A stretch of 64,000 bases of DNA from Coenobita brevimanus. Lineage: Eukaryota > Arthropoda > Malacostraca > Decapoda > Coenobitidae. This document shows, piece after piece, positions 1 through 10,430 of the stretch (positions are counted from its first letter, which is position 1; each line of letters starts with the position of its first letter). The position numbers and the translations under genes are program-made. The notes under the pieces were generated by a model, which saw nothing but the letters and a program-made list of their open reading frames with translations, made no database searches and had not been told where the DNA came from. The DNA is taken from positions 5,719,173 to 5,783,172 of the forward strand of contig CM064664.1 in assembly GCA_032717465.1 (NCBI GenBank), written 5' to 3'.

Positions 1-543
1 GACCAGTCAGACTCCATGATATCCACTGTCGAGTGTCCCAGGACCACGATGAAGTGGTACAAGAAGCTCTTCTTTCACCTGCTAGATATATCTGTACTGA
101 ATTGCCACCACCTGCACGCCATGACAACAGGAGTGCAGGAAACCTTTGAGGGGTTTGTCAGGGAGGTTACACGTGAGATGTTTGCATGGTATGAGATCAA
201 GAGGCCCAAATACCGCACACTCACTGCCGCTATCACCCAAAGTCCCCTGAGATTACCCGCCCGCCATTTCCCAACTCCTATACCTCCACAGCCAAATAGA
301 CCTAGGCCCCAACGTAGGTGTCACGTGTGCAGTAATTCCCATGTGAGACCCAACACTCAGAGAAAAGACACCCGGTATGAGTGCGCAGAGTGTGACGTGG
401 GTCTCTGCATTCACCCCTGTTTTAGTGAGTACCACACCTTGCAGATTATTCTGATATGGTGTGAATGCGATATGACGCTCATACTCATGAAGAAATGCGA
501 CAAAAAGACGCTCAGTGTAATTATAAGGCCCGTAGATCTGTAA
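1..543 (+). CDS. piggyBac transposase, C-terminal part with zinc ribbon (partial, probably inactive)
   Basis: The frame is open from base 1, so the start lies outside the window. The first residues read DQSDSM and are followed by a KWYKKLFFHLLD stretch, both typical of the end of the DDE catalytic region in piggyBac transposases (DDE_Tnp_1_7 family). A cysteine-rich tail follows at about 310-440: CHVC, then a YECAEC / GLCIHPC pattern ending in a YHT motif. This is the cross-brace zinc finger that closes many piggyBac transposases and binds terminal repeats. Normally the protein ends just after that motif. Here about 35 further residues follow before the stop, so the original stop may be lost or frameshifted. 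The catalytic aspartates upstream cannot be seen. Confidence 0.85.
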   Translation, partial: DQSDSMISTVECPRTTMKWYKKLFFHLLDISVLNCHHLHAMTTGVQETFEGFVREVTREMFAWYEIKRPKYRTLTAAITQSPLRLPARHFPTPIPPQPNRPRPQRRCHVCSNSHVRPNTQRKDTRYECAECDVGLCIHPCFSEYHTLQIILIWCECDMTLILMKKCDKKTLSVIIRPVDL

Positions 544-890
544 ATAGTAGTATGGAAGTGGAAACGGGTGTATTATAAGTGGAAAATTATTATGTAAGTG
601 TATGAATATTATCTAAGTGGAAACATACCTAGCGAGGGTATTTTGATGCGATCTTCAGATGCTCAGTGGAATAAATAAGGCCCGTAATTATGTAAATAGT
701 TGTATAAAGTGGAAACGGGTGTAATATAAGTGGAAAATTAGTATGTAAGTGAATGAATTTTATCTAAGTGGAAACATACCTAGCGAGGGTATTTTGATGT
801 GATATTCTGATGCTCAGGGGAATAAATAAGGCCCGTCAATATGTAAATAGTTTTATAGAGTGGAAACGGGTGTAGTGTAATTGGGGAAGT
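523..890 (+). repeat. ~151-bp tandem repeat in the piggyBac 3' region, about 2.4 copies
   Basis: 'ataaggcccgt' begins at 523, 675 and 826, giving periods of 152 and 151. Each unit continues with a 'tgtaaatag' run, 'gtggaaacgggtgta', and a 'catacctagcgagggtatt' motif. The array starts inside the last codons of the transposase frame. Confidence 0.85.
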
Positions 891-1776
891 ATATTGGGAG
901 TGAAGAAATAAAGTAAAAGTTGCAACACGAGTGGTAGCAATTGTGCTTGCTATGTGACTATGAGCTAGCATTTCGCTAAATACCCTCGTTCTGAATGTAA
1001 ATAATTGAAAACATTTACATTGATTGAGGAAAGGTTCAATGTAAGAAATACAATACTATGGAAGTGAGAAAATAATATGGTATGTTGAGATAAGAGTCAT
1101 AGCGAGTGCACTGAGTAAGCAGATGTGCACTATAGTTATGCAACATGTCCTCGTAATGAATGAAAACAGCAGAAAACATTTACATACAGTAAAAAATGGT
1201 AATATGGCATTGAAACAGTATTATACAAATAGAAAAAATGATATGTGTAATGAAACAAGAAACTTAGCAACTAGCGTGTGACTGATATGACAAAAATAGC
1301 TAAGCTCGCGCGATGGAACAATGCCTATTTTTCTTATATATATACCATCGAAAACCATTATATTCTTATTGTGATTGTTTATTAGTTCAAAATCAATACA
1401 TATAGAGGTGTTCTTTGTTCATTCTCCCAAAATTACCTACCCTGGACAACGTGAGAGCCTCACACGTCAGAGACAGAATACGATACCTGGCGCGGGGGAC
1501 CTCACCTGTTCCGACCACTTATGGACCCCGGTAAGCCTTTTCTTGGTGGTTTTCCTTTGTTTTTCAACAAAAGCGGAGTTTTTACCCCCAAAAATTTTTC
1601 CAAAAAACCTCAGGATTGGGGGAGATTGGAGGTGAGAAATTGGTCGGGACGGGACAGGTTAAGATGTACAGTTACATTCGTTAATACACCTACACTCATA
1701 TTTAGTTTCAGTGCACAATCCTATGAGTACATTTGAAGGATATATGTGGTAGGTATCGGGAGAGCACATGCCACTG

Positions 1777-1778
<2 letters not shown>

Positions 1779-1817
<39 letters not shown>
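1779..1817 (+). repeat. (GT)n microsatellite
   Basis: Uninterrupted GT dinucleotides. Nothing recognisable is seen in the flanking 1663-1778 and 1818-2071. Confidence 0.98.
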
Positions 1818-1818
<1 letters not shown>

Positions 1819-2778
1819 TCACTGATCAAGGTAGTATTAGTGATAGTACCAGTAATTGTAAATCCCTGCTCATCAGAAATGTGAACCCAGTGAACTAGGG
1901 ACTAAACTTACCTTCCTTCTACATCTCAAAATTCTCCTTCTGGAAGATAGGGAAGTAGATGAGGGACATTTGTATATCTGTGACACTGCATAAAGGCGTC
2001 CATCTTATCACAATGCATTTCTTTTTCATCTATATAATTATTACGAGTTTCTGTCCGGGCACTTGTATGTATGTTTTTTTTTCTTTAAGCACGGAAGAAG
2101 GAATCAAAGGCCTGGAGCTTGCAAGTTGTTCCTTAAGGAAAAAACAAAAACAAGGTTAAGAGATAGCCGAGTTCAAGATCCAATCATTTAGAGATTCATG
2201 GACACACTGTGTTTGAAAGATTGGAGATCATAGGCAATAGGAATTACAGACAGAAGGGGACAGTTCCAGAGTTATCCTGTTGCATAAATGAAGAACTGTT
2301 AGTGGTTAACTCTCATATCAAAGAGCTGGACAGAAAAAAGATGGGAGTTTGTTGCTAGATGGGTGTTACGTGCTCGCCGTACTGGTGGAGGGATGCAAGC
2401 AGACAACTCAGAGGAGCAGTGACCATTGAAGTAGCGATAGAAAAGAGATAAAGATGCAACAGTGCAGCAAAGAGACAGTGGTAGAAGGGAGCCAGTAGGA
2501 GGAGGAGAGTTAACCTGTTGAGAGCGACAGGCCTCATTTGGGACTTACCATAGTCAAAAACGATAGACCTCAAACAAATGCGATTCTCAATGGCGTACAA
2601 AACCGCGCCATGAGGAGTAGGTGGCTGAAATTTGTATGGGAAAGAGGGGCAGGTGGCAACTCTCGATAGCACCCACGCACTGCCCCATATACGCTCAGAA
2701 TACGCGCGTGTGGACACCATGGAGTGCGCACTAATTTTCCTCCCATGACGCTGCCAACCCCGCACCAGGCGCTAGGGG

Positions 2779-2782
<4 letters not shown>

Positions 2783-2873
<91 letters not shown>

Positions 2874-2979
2874 AATAGAGCAATGGCACAAGGAGCGTCC
2901 CTTCGAATGACGAAATAACGCATAACATCTGTCCCTCTTCTCTCTCTCTTATTCTCCATTCCCTCCCTCCTTTCTATCT

Positions 2980-3015
<36 letters not shown>

Positions 3016-3016
3016 C

Positions 3017-3062
<46 letters not shown>
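2783..3062. repeat. (CA)n-(GA)n / module / (GA)n-(CA)n block
   Basis: (AC)n at 2783-2828, (GA)n at 2829-2871, a ~110-base unique module at 2872-2981 containing 'aatggcacaagg' and 'cgcataacatc', then (GA)n at 2982-3013 and (CA)n at 3019-3062. The unique module recurs at 3955-4072. Confidence 0.9.
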
Positions 3063-3067
<5 letters not shown>

Positions 3068-3822
3068 ATGGCAAATGGAATTCAATGTGGACAAGTGTCA
3101 TGTAATCAAGTTTGGTAAAAGTGGAAAAAGACCTGATTGGGATTATAAGTTAGGAAATAAAACCCTATACACATCAGAAAGAGAGAAAGACCTAGGTGTG
3201 ATTATCAATAACAGACTATCTCCGGCTGACCACATCAGCGAGAAGGTATGGAACATGTATACACTGCTTGCAAATATGAGAATAGCATTCACATACATAA
3301 ATGAAGACATGCTAAGAAGGATAATAACATCATTCATTAGACCAACCCTGGAATATGCATCAGTAGTCTGGAGTCCTCATCTCAAAAACCACATAGACAA
3401 GATTGAAAAATTTCAAAGGGCCGCTACAAGATGGATACCAAGCTTAAGGGACCTAAGCTACGAAGAAAGACTAAATAAACTGAATCTACCAACACTACAG
3501 GAGAGAAGGATAAGAGGTGACATGATAATGCTATATAAGTGCATATCAGGGAAGGAGAAAATAGACATAAATGATTACTTAACATATGGAGAAGCATCAG
3601 CAAGAGGACACTGCAAAGAACTGCATAAGAAGAGAGGTGATAAAGACGTAAGGAAATTCAGTTTCCCAAACAGAGCAAGTGATCAATGGAATGCACTACC
3701 GAATGAAATAGTGTGTGCCAAAACAATTCACAAATTTAAGGATATGTACGATAAATATGGTTTAAGACACGGGACAGTACGAGCTTGACTCATTCCTGTA
3801 AAGATACAATTAGGTAAGAACA

Positions 3823-3825
<3 letters not shown>
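3063..3825 (+). pseudogene. CR1-like retroelement 3' fragment: reverse transcriptase C-terminal part and 3' UTR
   Basis: An open frame at 3075-3788 begins with the W-QMEFNVDKC-type segment after the reverse transcriptase palm, then KDLGVIINNRL, the FIRPTLEYASVVW motif and a KFQRAATRWIPS stretch. These are conserved C-terminal features of CR1-clade ORF2 proteins. The catalytic FADD region is absent, so this is a 5'-truncated copy. The same sequence, more decayed, closes the larger CR1-like element at 35400-36170. Both end in 'gactcattcctgtaaa' plus about 20 bases and run straight into a microsatellite. The frame is open for 237 codons, which suggests a fairly recent copy. Confidence 0.8.
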
Positions 3826-3871
<46 letters not shown>

Positions 3872-3901
3872 CAGACAGACAGACAGATAAAGGGCATTTT
3901 T

Positions 3902-3958
<57 letters not shown>

Positions 3959-4068
3959 AATAGGGGAATGGCACAAGAAGCATCCCTTCGAATGACGTGA
4001 CGAGGTAACGCATAACATCATCGGTCCCTCTTCTCTCTCTTATTCTCCATTCTCTCCCTCCTCTCTCT

Positions 4069-4125
<57 letters not shown>

Positions 4126-4134
4126 AGAGAGAGA
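3826..4134 (+). repeat. (GA)n arrays flanking a second copy of the 110-base module
   Basis: (GA)n at 3826-3855 grades into GACAGA/GACA repeats to about 3888. Then (GA)n at 3904-3955, the module at 3955-4072 (matching 2872-2981), and (GA)n from 4073 to about 4134. Confidence 0.9.
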
Positions 4135-5106
4135 CAGGTAGGCCTAAATTGTATGATAACGTATGCTTTGTCGGCAATGCGTAAAGTCATTTATCGTAGT
4201 TTGAGAGTGAGAGAGAGAGAGGGTTGATGATACGGTAATCACGTGATCCTTGTCCAAGGCCATAATAATAAATATACAGTAGGCTGTCGGACAATGCCTT
4301 TCATTACCTCACTCACCGTGTGTGGTGGGTTGCTCACACCACCAGCTGTTCATCTTCTGGCCATTTCGTCTCACCACCACGTGAGTTTCTTTGGTCATAT
4401 ATATACATTGCCGGATGCGCACACATATGTCCAAGACGATGATGTGTGTTTCATTCAATTCTGTAAGACTCGAAATTTCAGCCAAGTCGTCGCCTGACGC
4501 CAGGTACCTAAGGAAGCATGGTCGCTCTCCACGGGTTAATGACATGAAAAGCCTTTGACTCCACTTTATTGAGAACACCTGTATGTGAGAAGCCTCCCCA
4601 CACATGAGAAGTGTACTCTACAAGGGCGAATAAAACCCGTGTATAAAGTCAACAACTCTGCACGGGTTAAGAAGGCACAAAGTCGGCTTAGCACACCCAA
4701 TCTCGTTTACGAGAGAGGTGATATTATGTTCTTTCCAAGATAAATCCAGATTTAATGAAACCCCAAGTATCTTTAAAGATGATGCTGGATTGAACCGGAT
4801 ATAATAAAAAATTAGGGGGTATTCCTGTGGAAGAGTTTGTATGGTTGATAGATGTAAGATCTGATGTTTGATGCATTAAAAACAAGATTATGTTTACCCC
4901 ACTCAGGGCCATGAGCCAAATCATAAATTCGGTGTGCCACAGCCTCCTCATCCTTTTTTTTTTTTTTTTTTTAATGCGAGGAAGAAGGAACCAAAGGTTG
5001 ATTCCACAAAACGTTCCTTCCAACAAAAAATACAGAAGAGAGCCAAATTCAAGATCCATACGTTTTGAGATGCCTGTACACACTGTGAAAGACTGGAGAT
5101 CATAGG

Positions 5107-8100
5107 AAGTAGGAAATACACAGGGGGAGACAGCTCCAGAGTTGACCGGTTGCATAAATGAAGGACTGGTAGTAGCAGTTAACTCTTGCATTAGAGAGTT
5201 GGACAGAAGAGGGATGAGAGTTTGTTGCTAGACGGGTGCTACGTGCTCGTCGTAGAGGTGGAGGGATGCAAGCAGACAGAGTGGAGGAGCAGTGACCATT
5301 GAAGCAGCGATAGAAAAGAGATAAAGAGGCAACATTGCGGGAAAGAGACAGGTTGAAGGGAGTCAGTAAGAGAAGGAGAGTTGATGACATGAATAGCCTT
5401 TGACTGCACCCTATTGAGAAGAGCATGTGGTGAGCCTACCCACACATGAGAGTTGTACTCCAAAAAGGGGAGGAAAACAACCCCTGTATAAAGTCAACAA
5501 CTGTGTAGGGGTAAAGAAGGTATGGAGTCAGCTTAGAACACCCAATCTCTTGGAAGCAAATTTTACAAGAGATGCAATATGATTTATCTAAGATAAGTCC
5601 CGAGTGAATGAAACCCCAAGCATGTTCAAGGATAATGCAGGATCGAGCTGGATATTATTAATCATTAGAGGGTACTCCCGTGGAAGATTGTGTCGTGTTG
5701 ATAGGTGTAAAAACTGAGTTTTTGATCCATTAACCTGCCCCATCCCGTCGACGTATGAGTACGTTGCAACATTTTGCATTTGCCAGTCCCCGGCGATGTA
5801 CTGGTACGTCGTGCAATGTGCAAGTCCCTAATTTGCACAAGTTTCAATTTTTGCGCGTGATTTTTCGTAATTATACATGGGACACCTTCCTCTATTCCTC
5901 TACAAGATGACAAGCAGGGACAATGCCTTACACCACATAACCTCCCCCCTCCTCCCCCACGCCATTGTCTTGGCAATTCACCTGTTACCAGTGACCTGGC
6001 CAGTAAAGACATTCAGGGCCACAGTGATTCCCCAATCGATGACAATGTGGAGGACAAAGTTTACATAGCATTAGAGGAAGAAACAGTCAGAAATAATGAT
6101 CAGGTAATGTGGCAAAAGAAGGTCAGGTATGGTGAGTTAGTGAGTGAAACAATGCTTATAATGCCTATATTACTGTTTGAAAACCAATTTACTCTCGTAC
6201 TACATTTAAATTCGTACCAAGTAAATAAATAAATACCGTTTATGAGTGGTGTGATATAGTTACCCTCCCATAGAACTCGTTTTCTTTGGTGCCAGCCTGT
6301 TAGAAAACCCAGTCAGGTAAAGAGGTACTGATACCTGGGTCGAGTATTTTAAACCTCAGGTGAGCGATTTCTCTATGAATTTTCGATGTTTCTCACCCAA
6401 AGCGGACGTTTTAGCCAAAATAATTTTTTTCGAAAATACCTCGGGATTGGGGGGTGTCAGAGGTGCGAAATAGCTCGGGATGTGACGGGTTAAAAACAAG
6501 ATTATTTTTACCCCACTCAGAGATACAAGCCAAGTCAGACATCAGGTGTGCCATAGCCTCATGCCATGTTTGTTGAAGTAACTGCTGAGATGAACGTTGC
6601 AGAAACCGAATGGAAAGGAGAATGGTGGAATCATTAGAGTATAAGTGGATACGATTAGATGTACGGGTTAGAAGATGATTGATGAATAAAAGAAAGAGAG
6701 TTGGTGATAGGATAGAGCCCTGAGCAACACCACCGTTGACAGATCTAGGAGAAGAATGATGGCCGTCTACAATATCAGCTATAGAATGACTAGAAAAGAA
6801 GCTATAAATGAAGGCACAGATAGAAGGATAGGAACCTTAAGAGGACAGTTTGGAAATTAAAGATTTATGCTAGACTCGATCAAAAGCCTTTGAGATGTCA
6901 AGTGCAATGGCAGAGCTTTCGCCACAGTCGCTAAAGGAGGATGACCAGGAGTCTGAAAGGTAAGTGAGAAGATTGCCAGTGGACCATCCCTGACGGAACC
7001 CATACCGACGATCAGAAAGAAGGTTGTGATAGGAAAGATGCTTTAAAAATTTTCAGTTAAGAATAGACTCAAAAACTTTTGAGACACAGGAAATTTAAGC
7101 ACTTGGACGATAGTTAGAGTGTTGGGGATGGTCACCCTTCTTTGGGACTGGCTAAATGAGAGCAAACTTCCACCAAGAAGGGAAGGTACAAGTTGAACGA
7201 CAAAGGCAAAAGAGTTTACCTAGGCAGGATGTAAGCACAGGAGCACAGTTCTCAATAACAACAGGATATACTTCATGAGACCCATATGCCTTGTTAGTAC
7301 TGAGACCAGTGATGGCAGAAAGTGCACCAGCTAAAGAAATTTTAATGTCAGCCATGAGGAAGTCTGAGGGCGGAAGTGATGGAGAAACAGCACCGGAATC
7401 GTCTAAGGTGGAACTGTAGGAGAAAGTCTGAGCGAAGAGATCTGCTTTATTAGTAGAAGAAATAGCTACAGAGCCATCAGAGTAGAAAAGTGGAGGGAAG
7501 GATGATGACATAAAGTTGTTAGAAAGGTTTTGGCAAGGTGCCTGAAGGAGCGGGAAGAATTCGAGTTCAAGAGTTGAGAGCATTTAGTATGGATGAATTT
7601 ATTGTTATCAGAGTGAAGAACAGTCTTAGCACGATTCCTGGCAGAAACAAAAAGATGTGATTCTGGGGTGGGTTGACTCCAGTACCTTTTATAGGCCCTC
7701 TCCTTGATGCAGACAGCATTAGAACAAGCATGACTAAAAGAAGGCTTTCTTGCATTAGTCAAAGGATATGAGAAAGTAATATATGCTTCCATGGCCAAGA
7801 GAATAACCTCCGTAATGCGCAAGGCACTCTCAGATGGCTCCCGCAGATGGCTCCCGGCCATGGAAGCAACAATCATTTCATGGAAAATCAAAGAAGTACT
7901 GGCTGAGGGCCTCCCAGTCCACAGCTCCAAAGTGCCAAAGACGACGTTTCTTTGGAGGGTCCACAGGCTGTACTGGAGCGATAGGACAGGTTAAAGTAAT
8001 AAGGTGATGTTCGGAGGAGCCCAATGGAGAGAAAAGGATAACAGTTTATGAAGAAAGGTTATTTGTAAGGAAGAGGTCAAGTATGTTGGAGCTCTCTCCA

Positions 8101-8340
8101 AGGTGGTCAGTGGTACGCGTAGGGTGCTGTACAAGCTGCTCTAGGTCATTAAGGATAGAAAAGATGTAGGCTTGTTCACCAGGTGGATCAGTGAAAGGAG
8201 AGGACAGCCAAAGGTTTCGGTGAACATTGAAATCTAGAATGGAGATTTCAGAGAAAGGAGAATTGGATAGAATGTGTTCCATCGTAGAAGTAAGATAGTA
8301 GAAGAATGTTTGATAGTCAGTAGAATTAGGAGATAAGTAA
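5107..8340 (-). pseudogene. Copy B reverse transcriptase and endonuclease remnants
   Basis: Minus-strand frames give a reverse transcriptase C terminus at about 5240-5460 (EYNSHVW, then NRVQSKAIHVINSPS) and the 'FLHLSTRHNLPREYPL' region at 5588-5779. After the MITE come the palm region (6494-7150) and an N-terminal part with GLSTNKAYGSHEVYPVVIENC at 7152-7583. The apurinic-type endonuclease end is at 8046-8408 (AVYLSPNSTDYQ, EISILDFNVHRNLWLSSPF, LFLTNN). Stops and frameshifts separate these pieces, so no functional protein is expected. The order EN-RT and the motifs fit the Jockey/I group, closest in style to the Drosophila BS element. The clade is assigned by eye. Confidence 0.75.
5730..6493 (+). 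mobile_element. piggyBac MITE family A, copy 1
   Basis: Bounded by TTAA at 5730-5733 and 6490-6493. The left terminus 'cctgccccatcccg' and the reverse complement of the right terminus 'cccgtcacatcccg' form an imperfect 14-base inverted repeat. The surrounding Jockey copy B is continuous if the element and one TTAA are removed. Copy A at 4866-4905 shows the unoccupied form 'gatgcattaaaaacaag'. The interior contains a short open stretch including VEDKVYIALEEETVR, shared with the other copies, but no transposase. Confidence 0.88.
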
Positions 8341-8345
8341 ACAGC

Positions 8346-10380
8346 GCTGAAGTAACTGCTGAAATGGAAGCTGCAGTAGGTATATGGAAAGGTGGAGGGT
8401 GGAGTCATCAGTGTATGAGTGGATAAGGTCAGATGTAAAGCTTATAAGGTCATTGATGAATAAAAGAAAGTGAGTAGGTGATAAGACAGACATAAGGAAC
8501 ACCAATACAGCTCTAGGAGAATGACGGTGGCCGTCTGCAACAGCAGCAATAGAATGAGCAGAAAGGTAGCTAAAGATGATAGAAAGACAGAGAAAGATAG
8601 AAACCGTAAAAAGGCAATTTGGAAATTAAAGATTTATGTCAAAATTAATTATTTATGTCAAACACAATCAAAAGCCTTTTAGATGTCAAGTGAAATGGCA
8701 AAGCTTTTTCTAAAGTCCCGAGAGGAGGACGACTAGGAGTCCGAAATGTAGGTGAGATGATTGCCAGTGGAACATCCCTGGCGGAACCCATTCAAATGAT
8801 CAAAAACAAGGTTATGATAAGGAAGATGCTTAAGTTATTTGTTTGTTAAATATAGACACCAAAACTTTTGAAATACAGGATGTTAATGTAATTGGTCGAT
8901 AGTTAGAGGGCTGGGAATGATCACCATTCTTTGGGACAGACTGATTGAGAGTAAACTTTCAGTAAGAAGGAAAGGTATAAGTTTACAGACAATGGCAAAA
9001 GAGTCCATCTAGGCAGGGTGTAAGCACAGTTCTTGAGGACAACAGGATGGATCCCATCAGGCCCATTTGTCTTGTTAATACTGAGGCTGGTGACTGCAGA
9101 AAACATATCAATTGAAAACATTTTAATTTCAACCATGAGAAAGTCAGAAGGGGGAAGTGATTGTGGAACAACACCGAAATCGTCCAAGGTGGAATTGAAG
9201 GAGGAAGTCTGAGAAAAGAGTTCTGTTTTATCAGTAGAAGAAATAGCTACAGAGCAATCGGAATAGAAAAGAGACGGAAGGATGATAAGGTAAAGTTGTT
9301 GGAAGGGGTTTTGGCATGGTGCCAGAAGGAGTGGGAAGAATTGGAGTTTGAGAGTTCAGAGCATTTAGTACAAATGATATTAATTTTACCTGAGCAAAGA
9401 ACAATTAGCTCAGTTCCGGGCAGGAACATGAAAGAGATGAAATTCAGGAGTGGGTTGACTCCAGTCCCTTTTTGTAGGCCTTCTCTTTGTTGTGGAGAGC
9501 ATTAGAAAGAGTGTCATTAATCCAAGTTTTTTTTTTAGCATTAGTCTGAGGACATGAGAAAAGAATGTATGTTTCCATGTCCAAGGGAATAACATATGTA
9601 ATGTGCAAGGCACACCCAGATTGCTCCCAGCCATGGAAGCAATAATCATTCCAGGGATAATCAAAGAAGTATTGCCTGAGGGCATCCCAATCTGCATCTC
9701 CAAAGTGCCACAGCCACCACTTCTTTGGAAGGTCCACAAGTCTTACTGGAGCGATAGGACAGGGTAAGATGATAATGCTGCGACTTGAGGAGCCCAGTGG
9801 AGAGGAAAGATTAACAGTGTAAGCTAAAGGATTATTTGTAAGAAAGAGGTCGGGTATGTTGGAGCTCTCTGCAAGATGATCAGGGATATGGGTAGGGTGC
9901 TGTACAACCTGCTTTGTCATTAGGGATAGAAAAGATGTAGGTTTGTTCACAAGGTGGATTAGTCAAAGGAGAGGGGAGACAAAGGTTGTGGTGAATATTG
10001 AAATCTCCTTCTGAGAAATGAGAAATCGATAGGATTTGTTTCATCCTAGATGTAAGACAGTTGGAGAGATTTTCATAGTCAGTAGAATTAGAGGATAGGT
10101 AAAAAGTGTAGATATATTTACTCAGAGAATGACAGGAATGCAGATGCCAGAGCAGAGAATTCAGAATATTAAAGTTCAGGGACACGAGAGCAAGATATGT
10201 CGTTGTGTACATCTACACAAAAACCACCTTTGGCTTTGAAATGAACTTAGGAAGGAAGGATTTGTTATCAGTAGCCTCAGACAGCTGGGTCTCAATTAGG
10301 AAGAGAAAGTGAGGTTTACAGGAAAGGTGGTGCTCAACAGAAAGTTCGAGAGGCTGCAAATGTTGCAGAAACGAAGAAGT
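8346..10380 (-). pseudogene. Copy A reverse transcriptase and endonuclease remnants
   Basis: From right to left on the minus strand there is an endonuclease start near 10380-10250 (a PHFLFLIETQLSE stretch), then a segment at 9880-10212 with LSSNSTDYENL and EGDFNIHHNLCLPS. Next come HPTHIPDHLAESSNIPDLF and LSSPLGSS at 9444-9950, and the reverse transcriptase N-terminal region at 8921-9187 (SLSINKTNGPDGIHPVVLKNC). The remaining palm region 8346-8920 is recognisable by alignment to copy B at nucleotide level but is full of stops. The endonuclease GDFN motif is present, yet frameshifts make the copy inactive. Confidence 0.72.
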
Positions 10381-10430
10381 GAGTCAGATTGTGGTTAAAG
10401 GTATCTCACTGGGTCGTCACCGGGAGAAGG

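Larger units (their letters stand above)
1..1662 (+). mobile_element. piggyBac element, right-hand part (left end outside the window)
   Basis: The segment holds the C terminus of a piggyBac transposase (1-543), then about 1.1 kb of AT-rich noncoding sequence with a tandem repeat, and ends at a TTAA (1659-1662). The last ~130 bases before the TTAA align by eye with the right end of the MITEs at 5730-6493, 21882-22657 and 62990-63756: an 'aaaagcgga' stretch, an A/T-rich run, 'ggattggggg', and a closing 'tcgggacgggacaggttaa'. piggyBac elements insert at TTAA and have CCC...GGG termini, as here. The left end and most of the transposase lie upstream of base 1. Positions 891-1500 hold no recognisable gene. 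Confidence 0.75.
2510..4539. mobile_element. TTAA-flanked piggyBac-type element E, non-autonomous
   Basis: The left end reads 'ttaacctgttgagagcgac'. The reverse complement of the right end reads 'ttaacccgtggagagcgac'. The inverted termini therefore agree at all but two of 19 positions, including the TTAA target. The flanks are continuous Jockey copy A sequence, which supports a precise TTAA insertion. The interior has no transposase. It carries a 3' fragment of a CR1-like element (3063-3825) with paired (GA)n/(CA)n modules on both sides. The family assignment rests on the target site and termini only. Confidence 0.75.
4954..8345 (-). mobile_element. Jockey/BS-like non-LTR retroelement copy B, antisense, nested in copy A
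   Basis: The 3' end is marked by a 19-base T-run at 4954-4972 (poly-A on the minus strand). From there the sequence covers the 3' UTR, reverse transcriptase and part of the endonuclease, and stops abruptly at about 8345, so it is 5'-truncated. A piggyBac MITE at 5730-6493 interrupts it. Sequence directly left (to 4953) and right (from 8346) belongs to copy A, which places B as a later insertion. No clean target duplication was recognised. Confidence 0.75.
2072..10430 (-). mobile_element. Jockey/BS-like non-LTR retroelement copy A, antisense, split by two later insertions
   Basis: Read on the minus strand, the element runs 10430-8346, 4953-4540 and 2509-2072, ending in a poly(A) tail (T-run near 2073-2086). 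The pieces match consecutive parts of the better preserved copies B (4954-8345) and 43185-44935. Sequence reaching 2510 in copy A resumes at 4540 with 'tgacatgaaaagcc', which copy B has uninterrupted near 5385. Sequence reaching 4953 resumes at 8346 with 'aagtaactgctg', uninterrupted in copy B near 6575. About a dozen bases appear lost at the second junction. The left limit of its 5' end near 10430 is approximate. Confidence 0.7.

Noticed and set aside
2570..4190. Long reading frames of repeated SL, CV, HT and ER residues
   Set aside because: They are translations of (GA)n and (CA)n microsatellites with no independent protein signal.
6575..10090. Tandem duplication of a Jockey fragment
   Set aside because: Nested insertion of copy B into copy A explains both blocks and also the break of copy A at 4953.
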